The notes below the pieces were generated by a model that was not told the origin of the DNA, did not search any database, and was given only the letters and a program-made list of their open reading frames with translations. A DNA stretch of 64,000 nt from positions 1-64,000 of IMG/VR virus record IMGVR_UViG_3300015264_000002; one strand, given 5' to 3'. The position numbers and the translations under genes were made by a program. Below are positions 43,588 to 50,959 of this stretch, piece by piece (position 1 is the stretch's first letter; every line of letters starts with the position of its first letter). Origin of the DNA: a virus.

Positions 43588-44129
43588 CAGCAGGTTGCCG
43601 TGGCCGTACACAGCACCACGTGCACGGCGTTGATCAGCCTGGCCGCGGTCACCGTCAGCTGCTGCGCGTAGCCGCTCGCCACCACGGCGACGGTGGTGGC
43701 GATCGACAGGCCGATCAGGACGGTCAGCACGCCGTGGCCGCCCTCGTCGTCGCGCAGCTGGCGACTGCAGCCGGGGCAGGCGTCGCCGTCCCGCGACGTC
43801 CGCTCCGGTGGTGTCGGCTCGCCGCACACCAGGCACGGCGCGTGCTCGGCCTCGTCCCCCAGGCGCAGCACCTCGGCGTCCACGTCCCCGCGATCGACGC
43901 CGCACGCGGTGCACAGTGCCGCCACCTCCGCGTCGGCCTGCCGGTCGTGCGCCGGCCCGCTGTACTCCCCGCCGTCGACATACTCGTCCACCGCGGCCGC
44001 CTGTACGTGCTCCGCGTAGATCGCCATGGCGCGCACCGCCACGTCGTGCACCCTGTTGGTCGTCGTCATTGCGTCACGCCTCCCGTCGCCCCCGGCGACA
44101 GCTGCGGGCACCGCTGTGTAGTCCGTCAT
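43587..44129 (-). CDS. zinc-ribbon membrane protein, first gene of the leftward operon
   Basis: 180 residues from ATG 44129. CTACG and CLVCGEP ... CPGCSRQL give a possible zinc ribbon; a membrane segment (GVLTVLIGLSIATTVAVVAS) and a short tail follow. The start lies nine bases after a predicted -10 box, so a leaderless message is likely. Family unknown. Confidence 0.6.
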   Translation of the reverse strand: MTDYTAVPAAVAGGDGRRDAMTTTNRVHDVAVRAMAIYAEHVQAAAVDEYVDGGEYSGPAHDRQADAEVAALCTACGVDRGDVDAEVLRLGDEAEHAPCLVCGEPTPPERTSRDGDACPGCSRQLRDDEGGHGVLTVLIGLSIATTVAVVASGYAQQLTVTAARLINAVHVVLCTATATC

Positions 44130-44138
44130 GGGACCCCG

Positions 44139-44168
44139 TTAGACACCCGTCCCCTGTGTGCTGTCAAG
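44139..44168 (-). promoter_or_regulatory. promoter, predicted leaderless
   Basis: On the minus strand: TTGACA (44168-44163), 18-base spacer, TCTAAC (44144-44139), then 9 bases to ATG 44129. It starts the leftward operon. Confidence 0.65.
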
Positions 44169-44222
44169 TGAAATAATCGCGCAGTGAAGTCACGGCCTTG
44201 GCCGTGGCTGACCCCCCACCCC

Positions 44223-44251
44223 TTGACGACACCTACGCGCCTCGCCTACAA
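44223..44251 (+). promoter_or_regulatory. divergent rightward promoter
   Basis: TTGACG (44223-44228), 17-base spacer, CTACAA (44246-44251), 14 bases before ATG 44266. Together with the leftward promoter it makes the 136-base region 44130-44265 a divergent control region next to an HTH gene. Confidence 0.5.
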
Positions 44252-44265
44252 GCGGCCGCTTCGTC

Positions 44266-44550
44266 ATGGGCACGCCGCCGCGCACCGGGACCGCCTTCCA
44301 GCAGTGGCTGCGGGTCGCACGGGCGCTGCGGCGGCTGACGGTGGCGGAGGCGGCGGCGAGCCTGGGGGTATGCGCGGCCAGCTGGGCGTTGTGGGAGCGC
44401 GGGCAGGTGCCGCACCTCGAGCAGCTGGATCGGCTGGCGCGCTGGGATGGTAGCACGACGCTGCTCGCGCTGCTGCGCATGACCCGACGGCCGGCGCGCG
44501 TGCCGCGGCGACCCACACAGCGACCGCAGGAGGTCGGCGCCAGGCGGTAG
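44266..44550 (+). CDS. XRE-like HTH regulator
   Basis: 94 residues from ATG 44266. FQQWLRVARALRRLTVAEAA, SLGVCAASWALWERGQVPHL and LDRLARW reproduce a lambda-repressor-type HTH. It lies at the divergent promoter region and is a good candidate for controlling both directions. Confidence 0.75.
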   Translation: MGTPPRTGTAFQQWLRVARALRRLTVAEAAASLGVCAASWALWERGQVPHLEQLDRLARWDGSTTLLALLRMTRRPARVPRRPTQRPQEVGARR

Positions 44551-44630
44551 CAGGTGGGGCAGGGGGGTGTGGCAGTGGCGGAGCCGAGCAGGGGCAGGGA
44601 TGGACAGGGCGACGCGCTCGGGCGCCGAGG

Positions 44631-45149
44631 GTGAGTCTCTCCGCGACGCGCTGGGCCTGGCACACGACGGTGGCGGCGACGGCCAAGCTGGTCCTGCTCT
44701 GCCTCGCTGAGCATGCGCGCAAGCCGGATGGCGTCGCGTGGCCGAGCGAGCGGCGGATCATGACCCTGACCGGCCTGAGCGAGCGGAGCGTGCGGCGCGC
44801 GTTGCGGGCGTGTGAGGTTGCCAGGGTCCTACACCGGATCAGCGGGGGCGCCCGGCGCGGTGACGTGCCCCGCTACCAGCTACACGTACCGGCGGGCGGT
44901 TATCCACAGGGCGCGCAGCGGGTGGCCGAAGGGGGCCAATTTGGCCAGGAAGGGGGCCACGTTGGCCGCAGGAAGGGGGCCACGCTGGCCCCCCGAACCA
45001 GAAGATCTTTGAACCGTAAGGAACCTGCAGCTACGCCAGAACAGCAGGAGCGGGCCGCGGCAGTGCTGCGGGCGATCGGGCAGAGCCTGACAGCGAAGGC
45101 CAGCAAGGGGGCCGCGTCCGTGGCATGCCCAGGCAAGGGGGGCGATTGA
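44631..45149 (+). CDS. replication initiator-like winged-helix protein
   Basis: 172 residues from GTG 44631. The N-terminal ~80 residues (SATRWAW, TAKLVLLCLAEHA, WPSERRIMTLTGLSERSVRR, RGDVPRYQLHV) match the HTH_36 winged-helix domain of replication initiators such as lambda-O-like proteins. The middle is encoded by a DnaA box and three iterons. The C-terminal part (EQQERAAAVLRAIGQSL) is a short helix, possibly for helicase or loader contact. Stop overlaps the next ATG (TGATG). Confidence 0.75.
   Translation: MSLSATRWAWHTTVAATAKLVLLCLAEHARKPDGVAWPSERRIMTLTGLSERSVRRALRACEVARVLHRISGGARRGDVPRYQLHVPAGGYPQGAQRVAEGGQFGQEGGHVGRRKGATLAPRTRRSLNRKEPAATPEQQERAAAVLRAIGQSLTAKASKGAASVACPGKGGD
44900..45022. 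other. ori: candidate replication origin inside the initiator gene
   Basis: A consensus DnaA box TTATCCACA is at 44900-44908. Three direct repeats with the shared form GAAGGGGGCCA...TGGCC start at 44928, 44949 and 44972 (19 bases each). A locally AT-richer stretch (45001-45022, about 59% AT) follows. The order iterons, then AT-rich DNA, within the initiator gene copies the lambda O/ori design. Confidence 0.6.
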
Positions 45150-45334
45150 TGGCAGACCAGACGACCCATGGCGGGTGCTTCGCCTGCGGCGACCCGCACA
45201 CGCCGGTGCTGTACAGCACCAGCAATCCGCGCAAGATCGCGCGCGCGCTCGCGGCTGCCGGCCGCCAGGGCGTCAAGCTAGGGGCGCCGAGCGTCGCCCT
45301 GTGCGCGCCGTGCTTCGGGCCCGAGGAGCGGTAG
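45149..45334 (+). CDS. 61-residue zinc-ribbon protein
   Basis: From ATG 45149 (TGATG with the initiator stop). CFACGD and CAPCFG are spaced 41 residues apart, typical of a small zinc ribbon. Family unknown. Confidence 0.6.
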   Translation: MADQTTHGGCFACGDPHTPVLYSTSNPRKIARALAAAGRQGVKLGAPSVALCAPCFGPEER

Positions 45335-45540
45335 CCATCTCCACTTCGTACAACCGACGACGCGGCGGCGCCGCGCGCGCGTCGCAGACGCAGGACGGCC
45401 ACCGCGGCCGTCCGCACCTCAAGGCGCACCGCCGCGCGCTGCTGCCGCTCGACCTGGTCAAGGACCGCCTGGACCTCGAGCGGTTCACGTGGCGGCGCGC
45501 GGGGTACCTGTGGGCGCAGCCGCCGCGTCGGCCCGGGTGA
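45301..45540 (+). CDS. small basic hypothetical protein, start uncertain
   Basis: No ATG is available; GTG 45301 or 45310 overlap the preceding gene by 34 or 25 bases. The C-terminal half (HRRALLPLDLVKDRLDLERF, TWRRAGYLWAQPP) looks protein-like. Low certainty on the start. Confidence 0.45.
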   Translation: MRAVLRARGAVAISTSYNRRRGGAARASQTQDGHRGRPHLKAHRRALLPLDLVKDRLDLERFTWRRAGYLWAQPPRRPG

Positions 45541-45544
45541 TCAC

Positions 45545-45790
45545 GTGCACTGTCGGATCATCGGCAACGCGATCGTGTGCACCAGCGGGCGCCGGCGTAC
45601 CGTGCCGTGCGCGATCGACGACTGCGGTGCGCCCAGCGGCTGGCAGTGCGATCGCGTGATCAGCGCCCCGGGCCAGCCCCGACGCACCTGCGATCGGCAC
45701 CTGTGCGCCCGGCACACGAAGCCGCGGCTCGGCCGCCGCCACTACTGCCCACCGTGCGCGCGCGCCGCCGACGAGCTCGGGGAGGAGTAG
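45545..45790 (+). CDS. Cys-rich conserved phage protein
   Basis: 81 residues from GTG 45545. HCRIIGNAIVCTSGRRRTVPC, followed by CGAPSGWQCD, CDRHLC and HYCPPC, matches a frequent short phage protein that probably binds two zinc ions. Exact role unknown. Confidence 0.65.
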   Translation: MHCRIIGNAIVCTSGRRRTVPCAIDDCGAPSGWQCDRVISAPGQPRRTCDRHLCARHTKPRLGRRHYCPPCARAADELGEE

Positions 45791-45988
45791 GTGAGCGGCG
45801 TGGAAATGGCGGTCAGCCGCGCGGCCTTGACCTTCTCGGCTGTGCTCTTCCTTGGCCTGTTCGTGATCATGTCGCGCGATACCAGCAAGTTCGTGTCCGA
45901 TCACAGCCACGCCCTCGTGGCGCTGGTGATGGGCGCAGCGCTGCTTGCTGTCGTGGTCGCCATGGGCGGGTGGCCCCATGGCGGCTAG
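45791..45988 (+). CDS. small two-pass membrane protein
   Basis: 65 residues from GTG 45791, directly after the preceding stop. Two hydrophobic segments (ALTFSAVLFLGLFVIMS and ALVALVMGAALLAVVVAMGG). Located among replication genes, so a holin role is less likely than for the gene at 29665. Confidence 0.55.
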   Translation: MSGVEMAVSRAALTFSAVLFLGLFVIMSRDTSKFVSDHSHALVALVMGAALLAVVVAMGGWPHGG

Positions 45989-46865
45989 GCGTCCGCGCCG
46001 TGGCTGGCGTGGTGGCGTGCGCACCGGACGGCGCGCGCTCGCGGGCAGCGGCTGGGTGGGCGACGAGCACGCAGAGGCCGTGGCGTTCACCGAGTGGAAG
46101 GCCGCGCAGCTGCTGACCCTGCCGACGTCGCCGCTGCGGCTGCTGCACGCGATCCCCATGGGCGGTTTCCGCGGCCGTCGCAGCGCCGGCCGGGTGTGGG
46201 CCGAGGGTGCGGTCGCTGGCGTCAGCGACTACGCCTGGCCCGTCGCGCGGCGCGACTACCACGGCCTGTACCTCGAGCTGAAATCCCTGCGCCTGGACAA
46301 GGCCGGGCACCTGGCCGCCGCGCTCGCCACGTCCCAGGCGCAGTGGCTGGCCGACGTGACGGCGGAGAGCTACTGCGCCAACGTGTGCTACGGCGCCGAC
46401 GCCGCGCGCGCGTGTGTGCGCTGGTACCTCGGCATGGCGCGCGACGACGTGGAGCGGGAGTACCACGTGCGGCAGACCGTGACGCTCGACGCGGCCGGCC
46501 GGCCCGTGTGGTTCGACTGGCGACCGACGGCAACGGGAGACGCCGCGACGGCGGCGGAAGGAGGGGACCATGGCGACGAAGAAGGACCGGGCGACGGAAG
46601 CGGGGCCGACGCGCCCCGCACGCGGCGCACCCGAGCGCATCTTCGCGCGCGAGACGCGCGAGCTGCCGGTCAAGCTGACGGCGGCCGAGCTGCAGGCACG
46701 CGGGGCGCTGATCGGGCAGAAGATGGGGATCCTGCTGCGGATCGAGCTGCAGGCGGCCGCGGCCAAGGACCATTACAAGGCCGAGGCGACGCGGACGCGC
46801 AAGGAGATCGAGCAGCTGGGCGAGGTGCTCGAGAAGGGCACGGAGGTGCGCGAGGTCGAGTGTGA
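45978..46865 (+). CDS. VRR-NUC-type nuclease
   Basis: 295 codons from ATG 45978. EAVAFTEWKAAQLL, LLHAIPMGGFRG, GVSDYAWPVARRDYHGLYLE and LKSLRLDK, then QAQWLADV and CYGADAARACVRWYL follow the VRR-NUC pattern with the catalytic E..D..ExK set. Such enzymes resolve branched DNA in phages. The recognisable protein ends near 46540; the frame then runs on through the next gene as a low-complexity Arg/Gly/Ala tail. Confidence 0.75.
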   Translation: MAARRPRRGWRGGVRTGRRALAGSGWVGDEHAEAVAFTEWKAAQLLTLPTSPLRLLHAIPMGGFRGRRSAGRVWAEGAVAGVSDYAWPVARRDYHGLYLELKSLRLDKAGHLAAALATSQAQWLADVTAESYCANVCYGADAARACVRWYLGMARDDVEREYHVRQTVTLDAAGRPVWFDWRPTATGDAATAAEGGDHGDEEGPGDGSGADAPRTRRTRAHLRARDARAAGQADGGRAAGTRGADRAEDGDPAADRAAGGRGQGPLQGRGDADAQGDRAAGRGAREGHGGARGRV

Positions 46866-47070
46866 AGTGGTGCTCAACTGGCACGACGCCACGCGCGACA
46901 CGCGCCGCACCGACACGGGCGACGTCGTCGACAGCCGCGCGCTGTCCCCGAAGGAGCGGCAACAAGAGCTGTTCCGGCAAGGACCCGGCGGCCGCAAGGG
47001 CAAGCGCGGGCAGACGCCGCCAGCCGACGCCGCACCGGCGGCCGCGGGCGACGACCGCCCTGCCACGTGA
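46570..47070 (+). CDS. hypothetical coiled-coil protein
   Basis: 166 residues from ATG 46570 with GAAGGAGGGG in front, so the start is firm. Residues ~35-110 (LPVKLTAAELQARGALIGQK, KAEATRTRKEIEQLGEVLEK) form helices. A C-terminal Gly/Pro/Ala tail follows. It overlaps the open frame of the nuclease gene by 296 bases. Function unknown. Confidence 0.7.
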   Translation: MATKKDRATEAGPTRPARGAPERIFARETRELPVKLTAAELQARGALIGQKMGILLRIELQAAAAKDHYKAEATRTRKEIEQLGEVLEKGTEVREVECEVVLNWHDATRDTRRTDTGDVVDSRALSPKERQQELFRQGPGGRKGKRGQTPPADAAPAAAGDDRPAT

Positions 47071-47963
47071 TCTTGGGAGCCGATCACGTGGCAGGGCGGG
47101 CTGGTAAGGGCAGTGGGGCCGACGGCGTCTCACCGGGCGCCGGCGGTCCCGAGGCGGGCAGTCCGCGTCAGGGGGCAGTAGAGCACATGCGCGGGCGTGC
47201 GGCTAGCCACGGACGTCGGCGGCGGGCGCCGGCGCTACGCGACCGGGTCGTGGCCTTCCGTCGCGTGCGGGCGGCCGACGTCCTGGTCAACCCCGCCAAC
47301 TACCGGCGGCACCCGGAGGAGCAGCGGGAGGCGCTGCGCGCGGTGCTGCGCGAGGTGGGGTTTGCGGGTGCCCTGCTGGTGCGCCGCGATCGCCGCGGGC
47401 GGCTGGTGCTGATCGACGGGCAGATGCGCCGCGACGACAACCCCGACGCGCTACTGCCTACGCTGGTCACGGACCTGACGGCGCGCGAGGCGGAGCTGCT
47501 GCTGGCAACGTACGACCCGCTGGGCGCCATGGCCCGGCGGGACGAGGGGCAGCTGCGGGCGCTGCTGGCCCGGGTGCGGACGGACGAGGCGGCGCTGCGC
47601 GTGCTGCTGGATCGCCTGGCGTCGGGCTCGAGCGCAACGCCGGCGGCTGCGATCCCGGCCGGCCCGTCGCTGGCCGACCGCTTCCTGGTCCCGCCCTTCA
47701 CCGTGCTGGACGCGCGCCAGGGATACTGGCAGGAGCGCAAGCGGCAATGGCTGGCCCTGGGGATCCGGTCGGAGATCGGGCGCGGGGGCGAGGCGGCGTC
47801 AGCGTTCAAGACCGCCGGGGATCAGCCGACGCGGCAGCTGATGCGTGGCCGGGGCGGCAAGCGGGCGGCGTTCCACGGGCCAGGCCGCCGCGATACGATC
47901 AGCCAGGAGATGGCCAAGCGCGGGGGCCGGCGTGGCGCCGATCAGCCGCTGGTGCCGTCGTGA
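47067..47963 (+). CDS. ParB-like N-terminal half of a split ParB-methyltransferase system
   Basis: 298 residues from GTG 47067 (overlap with the preceding TGA). Residues ~70-160 form a ParB/sulfiredoxin-like domain (NPANYRRHPEEQREALRAVL, RRGRLVLIDGQMRRD). Residues ~200-240 (SLADRFLVPPFTVLDARQGY, WQERKRQWLALGI) are a segment that in many phages continues straight into a DNA methyltransferase. Here the frame stops and the methyltransferase starts 225 bases later. Confidence 0.8.
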   Translation: MILGADHVAGRAGKGSGADGVSPGAGGPEAGSPRQGAVEHMRGRAASHGRRRRAPALRDRVVAFRRVRAADVLVNPANYRRHPEEQREALRAVLREVGFAGALLVRRDRRGRLVLIDGQMRRDDNPDALLPTLVTDLTAREAELLLATYDPLGAMARRDEGQLRALLARVRTDEAALRVLLDRLASGSSATPAAAIPAGPSLADRFLVPPFTVLDARQGYWQERKRQWLALGIRSEIGRGGEAASAFKTAGDQPTRQLMRGRGGKRAAFHGPGRRDTISQEMAKRGGRRGADQPLVPS

Positions 47964-48190
47964 CGGTAGCGGGCGCGCAGCGCGGCGATCCCCGCGGTGA
48001 CCGCCGCCAGGGGATCGCGGCCAACCTGGGCGTAGAAGCGCGGGTGCACCAGCGCCTCGTGCCCGCGCACGATCGCGTCGCGGTGCGGGCCGAGGCGCGG
48101 GAAGCGGGCGGCCAGGGCGAGCGCCCGCGGCCAGTCGCCGGCGGCCATGTAGGCGTGCAGCTGGTCGATCTTGCGGGGCGGGGTGGCCAT
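47942..48190 (-). CDS. antisense small helical protein inside the ParB/methyltransferase gap
   Basis: 82 residues from ATG 48190. KIDQLHAYMAAGDWPRALAL, AARFPRLGPHRDAIVRGHEA, HPRFYAQVGRDP and VTAGIAALRARY match a recurrent short phage protein usually found next to DNA-metabolism genes. It is the only leftward gene in the right third of the window. Its ATG is the reverse complement of CAT at 48188-48190, overlapping the methyltransferase ATG (48189-48191) on the other strand. Confidence 0.75.
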   Translation of the reverse strand: MATPPRKIDQLHAYMAAGDWPRALALAARFPRLGPHRDAIVRGHEALVHPRFYAQVGRDPLAAVTAGIAALRARYRHDGTSG

Positions 48191-49076
48191 GGCTGACAAG
48201 CTCCCTACCAAGTCTCGTGGGCGGGCGTCGAGGGGCAAACAGCGACCGCCCCGCGCGATCAGCGGCGGCGGCTACGGCAAGCGCAGCAGCTTCCTGTTCC
48301 GCACCGACGACGGCTACGCCGCTGGCGAGGACGCGCAGGTGGCCGGCACCGGTACCAGCATCTTCGACCCGGTCCTGTGCGAGCTCGTCTATCGCTGGTT
48401 CTGTCCGCCCGGGGGCCTGGTACTGGATCCCCTGGCGGGCGGTAGCGTGCGCGGGATCGTCGCGTCGCGCCTGGGCCGCCGGTACGTCGTGATCGAGCTG
48501 CGGGCCGAGCAGGTGCGGGCCAACGACGCACAGGCCAAGGCCATGTGCGGCGCGCCGCTGCCGCGCTGGCAGGTGGGCGACGCGCGCGACTTCCGTGCGG
48601 ACGGCCCCGGGGACCTCAGCGCCGTCGCCGCCGACCTGGTGTTTACCTGCCCGCCGTACGCGGACCTGGAGGTGTACAGCGACGACCCGCGCGACCTGTC
48701 GACCATGCCGTACGACGCCTTCCGCGCCGCCTGGGCGGGGATCGTGGCGCAGTCGGTGGCGGCGCTGCGCGCCGATCGCTTCGCTGTCGTCGTCGTGGGC
48801 GACGTCCGCGCGCCGGGCGGCCAGTATCGGGCGTTCCCCTGGCACACCGTGGCGGCATTCGAGGCCGCGGGCGCGGCGCTCTACAACGAGGCGGTGCTGG
48901 TCACGGCCGTGGGGTCGCTGCCCGTGCGCACGGCGAAGCCGTTTGTCGGGAGCCGCAAGCTGGGCAAGACGCACCAGAACTGCCTAGTGTTCATCAAGGG
49001 CAGCCCGACACGCGCGACGGAGGCCTGCGGGGCGGTCGACGTGGCCGACGTGCTCGCCGGCGTGGCGTCGCCATGA
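48189..49076 (+). CDS. DNA methyltransferase
   Basis: 295 residues from ATG 48189. The SAM-binding motif LDPLAGGS (residues 79-86) precedes the catalytic CPPY (154-157). SIFDPVLCELVYRWFCPP lies upstream and KTHQNCLVFIKG at the end. Motif order fits an N6-adenine or N4-cytosine amino-methyltransferase. It probably protects phage DNA from restriction. Stop overlaps a truncated reading frame (ATGA). Confidence 0.85.
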   Translation: MADKLPTKSRGRASRGKQRPPRAISGGGYGKRSSFLFRTDDGYAAGEDAQVAGTGTSIFDPVLCELVYRWFCPPGGLVLDPLAGGSVRGIVASRLGRRYVVIELRAEQVRANDAQAKAMCGAPLPRWQVGDARDFRADGPGDLSAVAADLVFTCPPYADLEVYSDDPRDLSTMPYDAFRAAWAGIVAQSVAALRADRFAVVVVGDVRAPGGQYRAFPWHTVAAFEAAGAALYNEAVLVTAVGSLPVRTAKPFVGSRKLGKTHQNCLVFIKGSPTRATEACGAVDVADVLAGVASP

Positions 49077-49105
49077 CGTCGACCGATCGCCAGCGCGACG
49101 CGCTG
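49061..49105 (+). repeat. direct repeat, left copy
   Basis: Matches 50451-50495 at about 39 of 45 positions, including CGTGGCGTCGCC and two identical 10-base blocks in a row (GACCGATCGC, CAGCGCGACG). The copies are 1390 bases apart and flank the LVIVD gene. Confidence 0.85.
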
Positions 49106-49165
49106 GGCGCGCAGGGCCGTGTGGGGTGTATAGAACCGGAAGGGGAGGGAACGACGCGATGCTGA
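49073..49165 (+). pseudogene. truncated copy of the gene at 50463
   Basis: A 30-codon frame from ATG 49073 encodes M-T-S-TDRQRDALGAQ and then unrelated residues. The TDRQRDAL segment matches the start of the protein encoded at 50463 (M-I-L-TDRQRDALHRL). It looks like the 5' end of that gene left behind when the propeller cassette was inserted. Confidence 0.6.
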
Positions 49166-50466
49166 CGACACCAGTGCTGGGTCCGATCACAAGCCATGGG
49201 CGCCCGACGCTCTTGTGGTCCGCCGCCCCGGGGGCGGCCGGCTACCTGATCGAGCGCGCATACGGCTGGGGTCCGTTCAAGGCGATCGCCTACGTGGCGG
49301 CGCCGCTGACGTCCTACATCGACAACCAGCAGGACGGCAGCAACGGGTTCGTCCGCGTCGGCCACAATCGGTACCGCCTCCGCGCGGTAGCGGCCGACGG
49401 CCAGGGCAACTCGCCACCGTCAAGCTGGGTGGACGCGGCCTACGGGACGACGACGCCGCTAGCGGCGCGCCGGCTGCTGGCCGCCACCGCCAACCGGCTG
49501 GTGATCGTCGATCCGGAGGCGGGGACTATCCTGGGCGCGACGCCGCCCGATGCGGTGTTCGCGGGCGCGGCGGCGATCGTCGTGGTCGGCACGCGGGCGT
49601 ACGTGCGGGCTAACGGGCGCCTCCTGGTCGTCAACGTCACCAACCCGGCTGCACCGGTGCTCACCGCGGTCCTGGTCGATGCGCGCCTGGCCGAGGTGGG
49701 GGACGGCCCGGGCGAGCGCGACGGCGGCCAGTCGCTGCTGGCCTGGTCGCCGTCCCGCCTCCTCGTGTCCTGCTTCCTCGCGGGCACGCTCCTGTCTATC
49801 GACGTGAGCGATCCGACGCGGCCGCGCGTCGCCGGCGAGATCGCGCCCGGCGGCGTGGTCAACTTCGTCTCGGGCCAGCCGCTATGTCTGGCGCGCCTCG
49901 ATGCGACGCGCGTGCTGTGGCCGGGGAACGCCAATCCGCACGTACCCGTGGTGGACGTGACGGACCCCGACGCGCCCGCCCTGACGAACGCCTGGGGGTC
50001 GTGCGTCCTGCACATGGGCGAGGGCCCGTGCGCCCTCGTGGTCGACGGGCGACGCGCGATCGTCGCCGTCGACGTCGGCGGCCTCTGCCTCTTCGACCTT
50101 GCGGACCCCGCGCAGCCGGTGTGCGTGGGCGCGTTGCCCGTGCCGGCGATGACCATCACGCCGACGCTTGCGTATGACCCGAGCTACGGCCAGGTGGTGG
50201 CCGTCTGCCCGGGACCGGACGCCGGTGCGGCCGCGCCCGCGCAGCTCGTTCTCCTTGACGTGACGGTGTCGGCTAGCCCGCGGCTCGTCAGGACGGTGCC
50301 GCTGGTTGCGCGCGCCGCCGCGGTCGTCCTCCTCGACCGGCGGGCGGTCGTCCTCGAGGAGGGCGCCGTGGTTGCGTTCGACCTCGACCAGCCCGACCAG
50401 CCACCGCGCACCGTGGCGGACGCACAGCTGGTCGGCGCCGGCGCGCTGGCCGTGGCGTCGCCGTGA
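49159..50466 (+). CDS. LVIVD-repeat beta-propeller protein with Fn3-like N-terminus
   Basis: 435 residues from ATG 49159 with a GGAAGGGGAGGG ribosome site. Residues ~10-95 resemble a fibronectin-III domain (PTLLWSAAPGAAGYLIERA, NRYRLRAVAADGQGN). Six or so repeats follow: LLVVNVTNPAAPVLT, LLSIDVSDPTRPRVA, VPVVDVTDPDAPALT, LCLFDLADPAQPVCV, LVLLDVTVSASPRLV and VVAFDLDQPDQPP. These are LVIVD-type propeller blades. No signal peptide is evident. A virion adhesin is possible, but it lies far from the tail genes. Confidence 0.8.
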   Translation: MLTTPVLGPITSHGRPTLLWSAAPGAAGYLIERAYGWGPFKAIAYVAAPLTSYIDNQQDGSNGFVRVGHNRYRLRAVAADGQGNSPPSSWVDAAYGTTTPLAARRLLAATANRLVIVDPEAGTILGATPPDAVFAGAAAIVVVGTRAYVRANGRLLVVNVTNPAAPVLTAVLVDARLAEVGDGPGERDGGQSLLAWSPSRLLVSCFLAGTLLSIDVSDPTRPRVAGEIAPGGVVNFVSGQPLCLARLDATRVLWPGNANPHVPVVDVTDPDAPALTNAWGSCVLHMGEGPCALVVDGRRAIVAVDVGGLCLFDLADPAQPVCVGALPVPAMTITPTLAYDPSYGQVVAVCPGPDAGAAAPAQLVLLDVTVSASPRLVRTVPLVARAAAVVLLDRRAVVLEEGAVVAFDLDQPDQPPRTVADAQLVGAGALAVASP

Positions 50467-50495
50467 TACTGACCGATCGCCAGCGCGACGCCCTG
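50451..50495 (+). repeat. direct repeat, right copy
   Basis: Second copy of the repeat at 49061-49105, spanning the stop of the LVIVD gene and the start of the next gene. Confidence 0.85.
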
Positions 50496-50699
50496 CACAG
50501 GCTGGCGCTAGCCGCGCACCTGGCCGTCAAGGTGTACGATCACCACGAGCCGGACCCGTACGAGGCCGCGGCCATGGCAGCAGCGGGCCCCGACGAGACG
50601 GACGGCATGTTGTCGACCTTGCTGGCGGATCCCATGGACGAGCTCGGCCTGGCGCTGGCGGAGCTGCGCGCCACCTTCGGGCCCCTCGTGGTGCCATGA
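50463..50699 (+). CDS. hypothetical protein (intact copy)
   Basis: 78 residues from GTG 50463 (GTGA overlap). TDRQRDALHRLALAAHLAVK and an acidic helical body. Its first ~10 codons are duplicated at 49073, showing that this gene followed the methyltransferase directly before the cassette arrived. Function unknown. Confidence 0.65.
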   Translation: MILTDRQRDALHRLALAAHLAVKVYDHHEPDPYEAAAMAAAGPDETDGMLSTLLADPMDELGLALAELRATFGPLVVP

Positions 50700-50959
50700 A
50701 TCCCCTGGCGGCGCCCACCTGCGCGTGCGGTACGCCGGAGTGCACGGCAGACGCGGTCACGCTGTGCGGGCAGCAGCGGGTGACCGGCAGCTGGTGTGGC
50801 CGCCCGGTGTGCCGGCAGCACGCGCGGGTGCTCGGGCGGCTGCTCGAGGAGCACACGGCGACGGACTACGGGGCCGTGCCGGTCGGGCGCTACCGCTTTG
50901 TGCACGACGGCGTGGCGTGCACGCGGTGCGCCGACGCGCGCACGCAGCAGGCGGCGTGA
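50696..50959 (+). CDS. small Cys/His zinc-binding protein
   Basis: 87 residues from ATG 50696 (ATGA). CACGTPEC, WCGRPVCRQHARVLG and CTRCADA suggest two zinc sites. Similar short Cys-pair proteins occur repeatedly in this arm. Confidence 0.6.
   Translation: MNPLAAPTCACGTPECTADAVTLCGQQRVTGSWCGRPVCRQHARVLGRLLEEHTATDYGAVPVGRYRFVHDGVACTRCADARTQQAA

Noticed and set aside
44928-44990. Three short repeats as a CRISPR array
   Set aside because: Only three 19-base repeats with 2-4 base gaps, inside an initiator gene beside a DnaA box; iterons explain them better.
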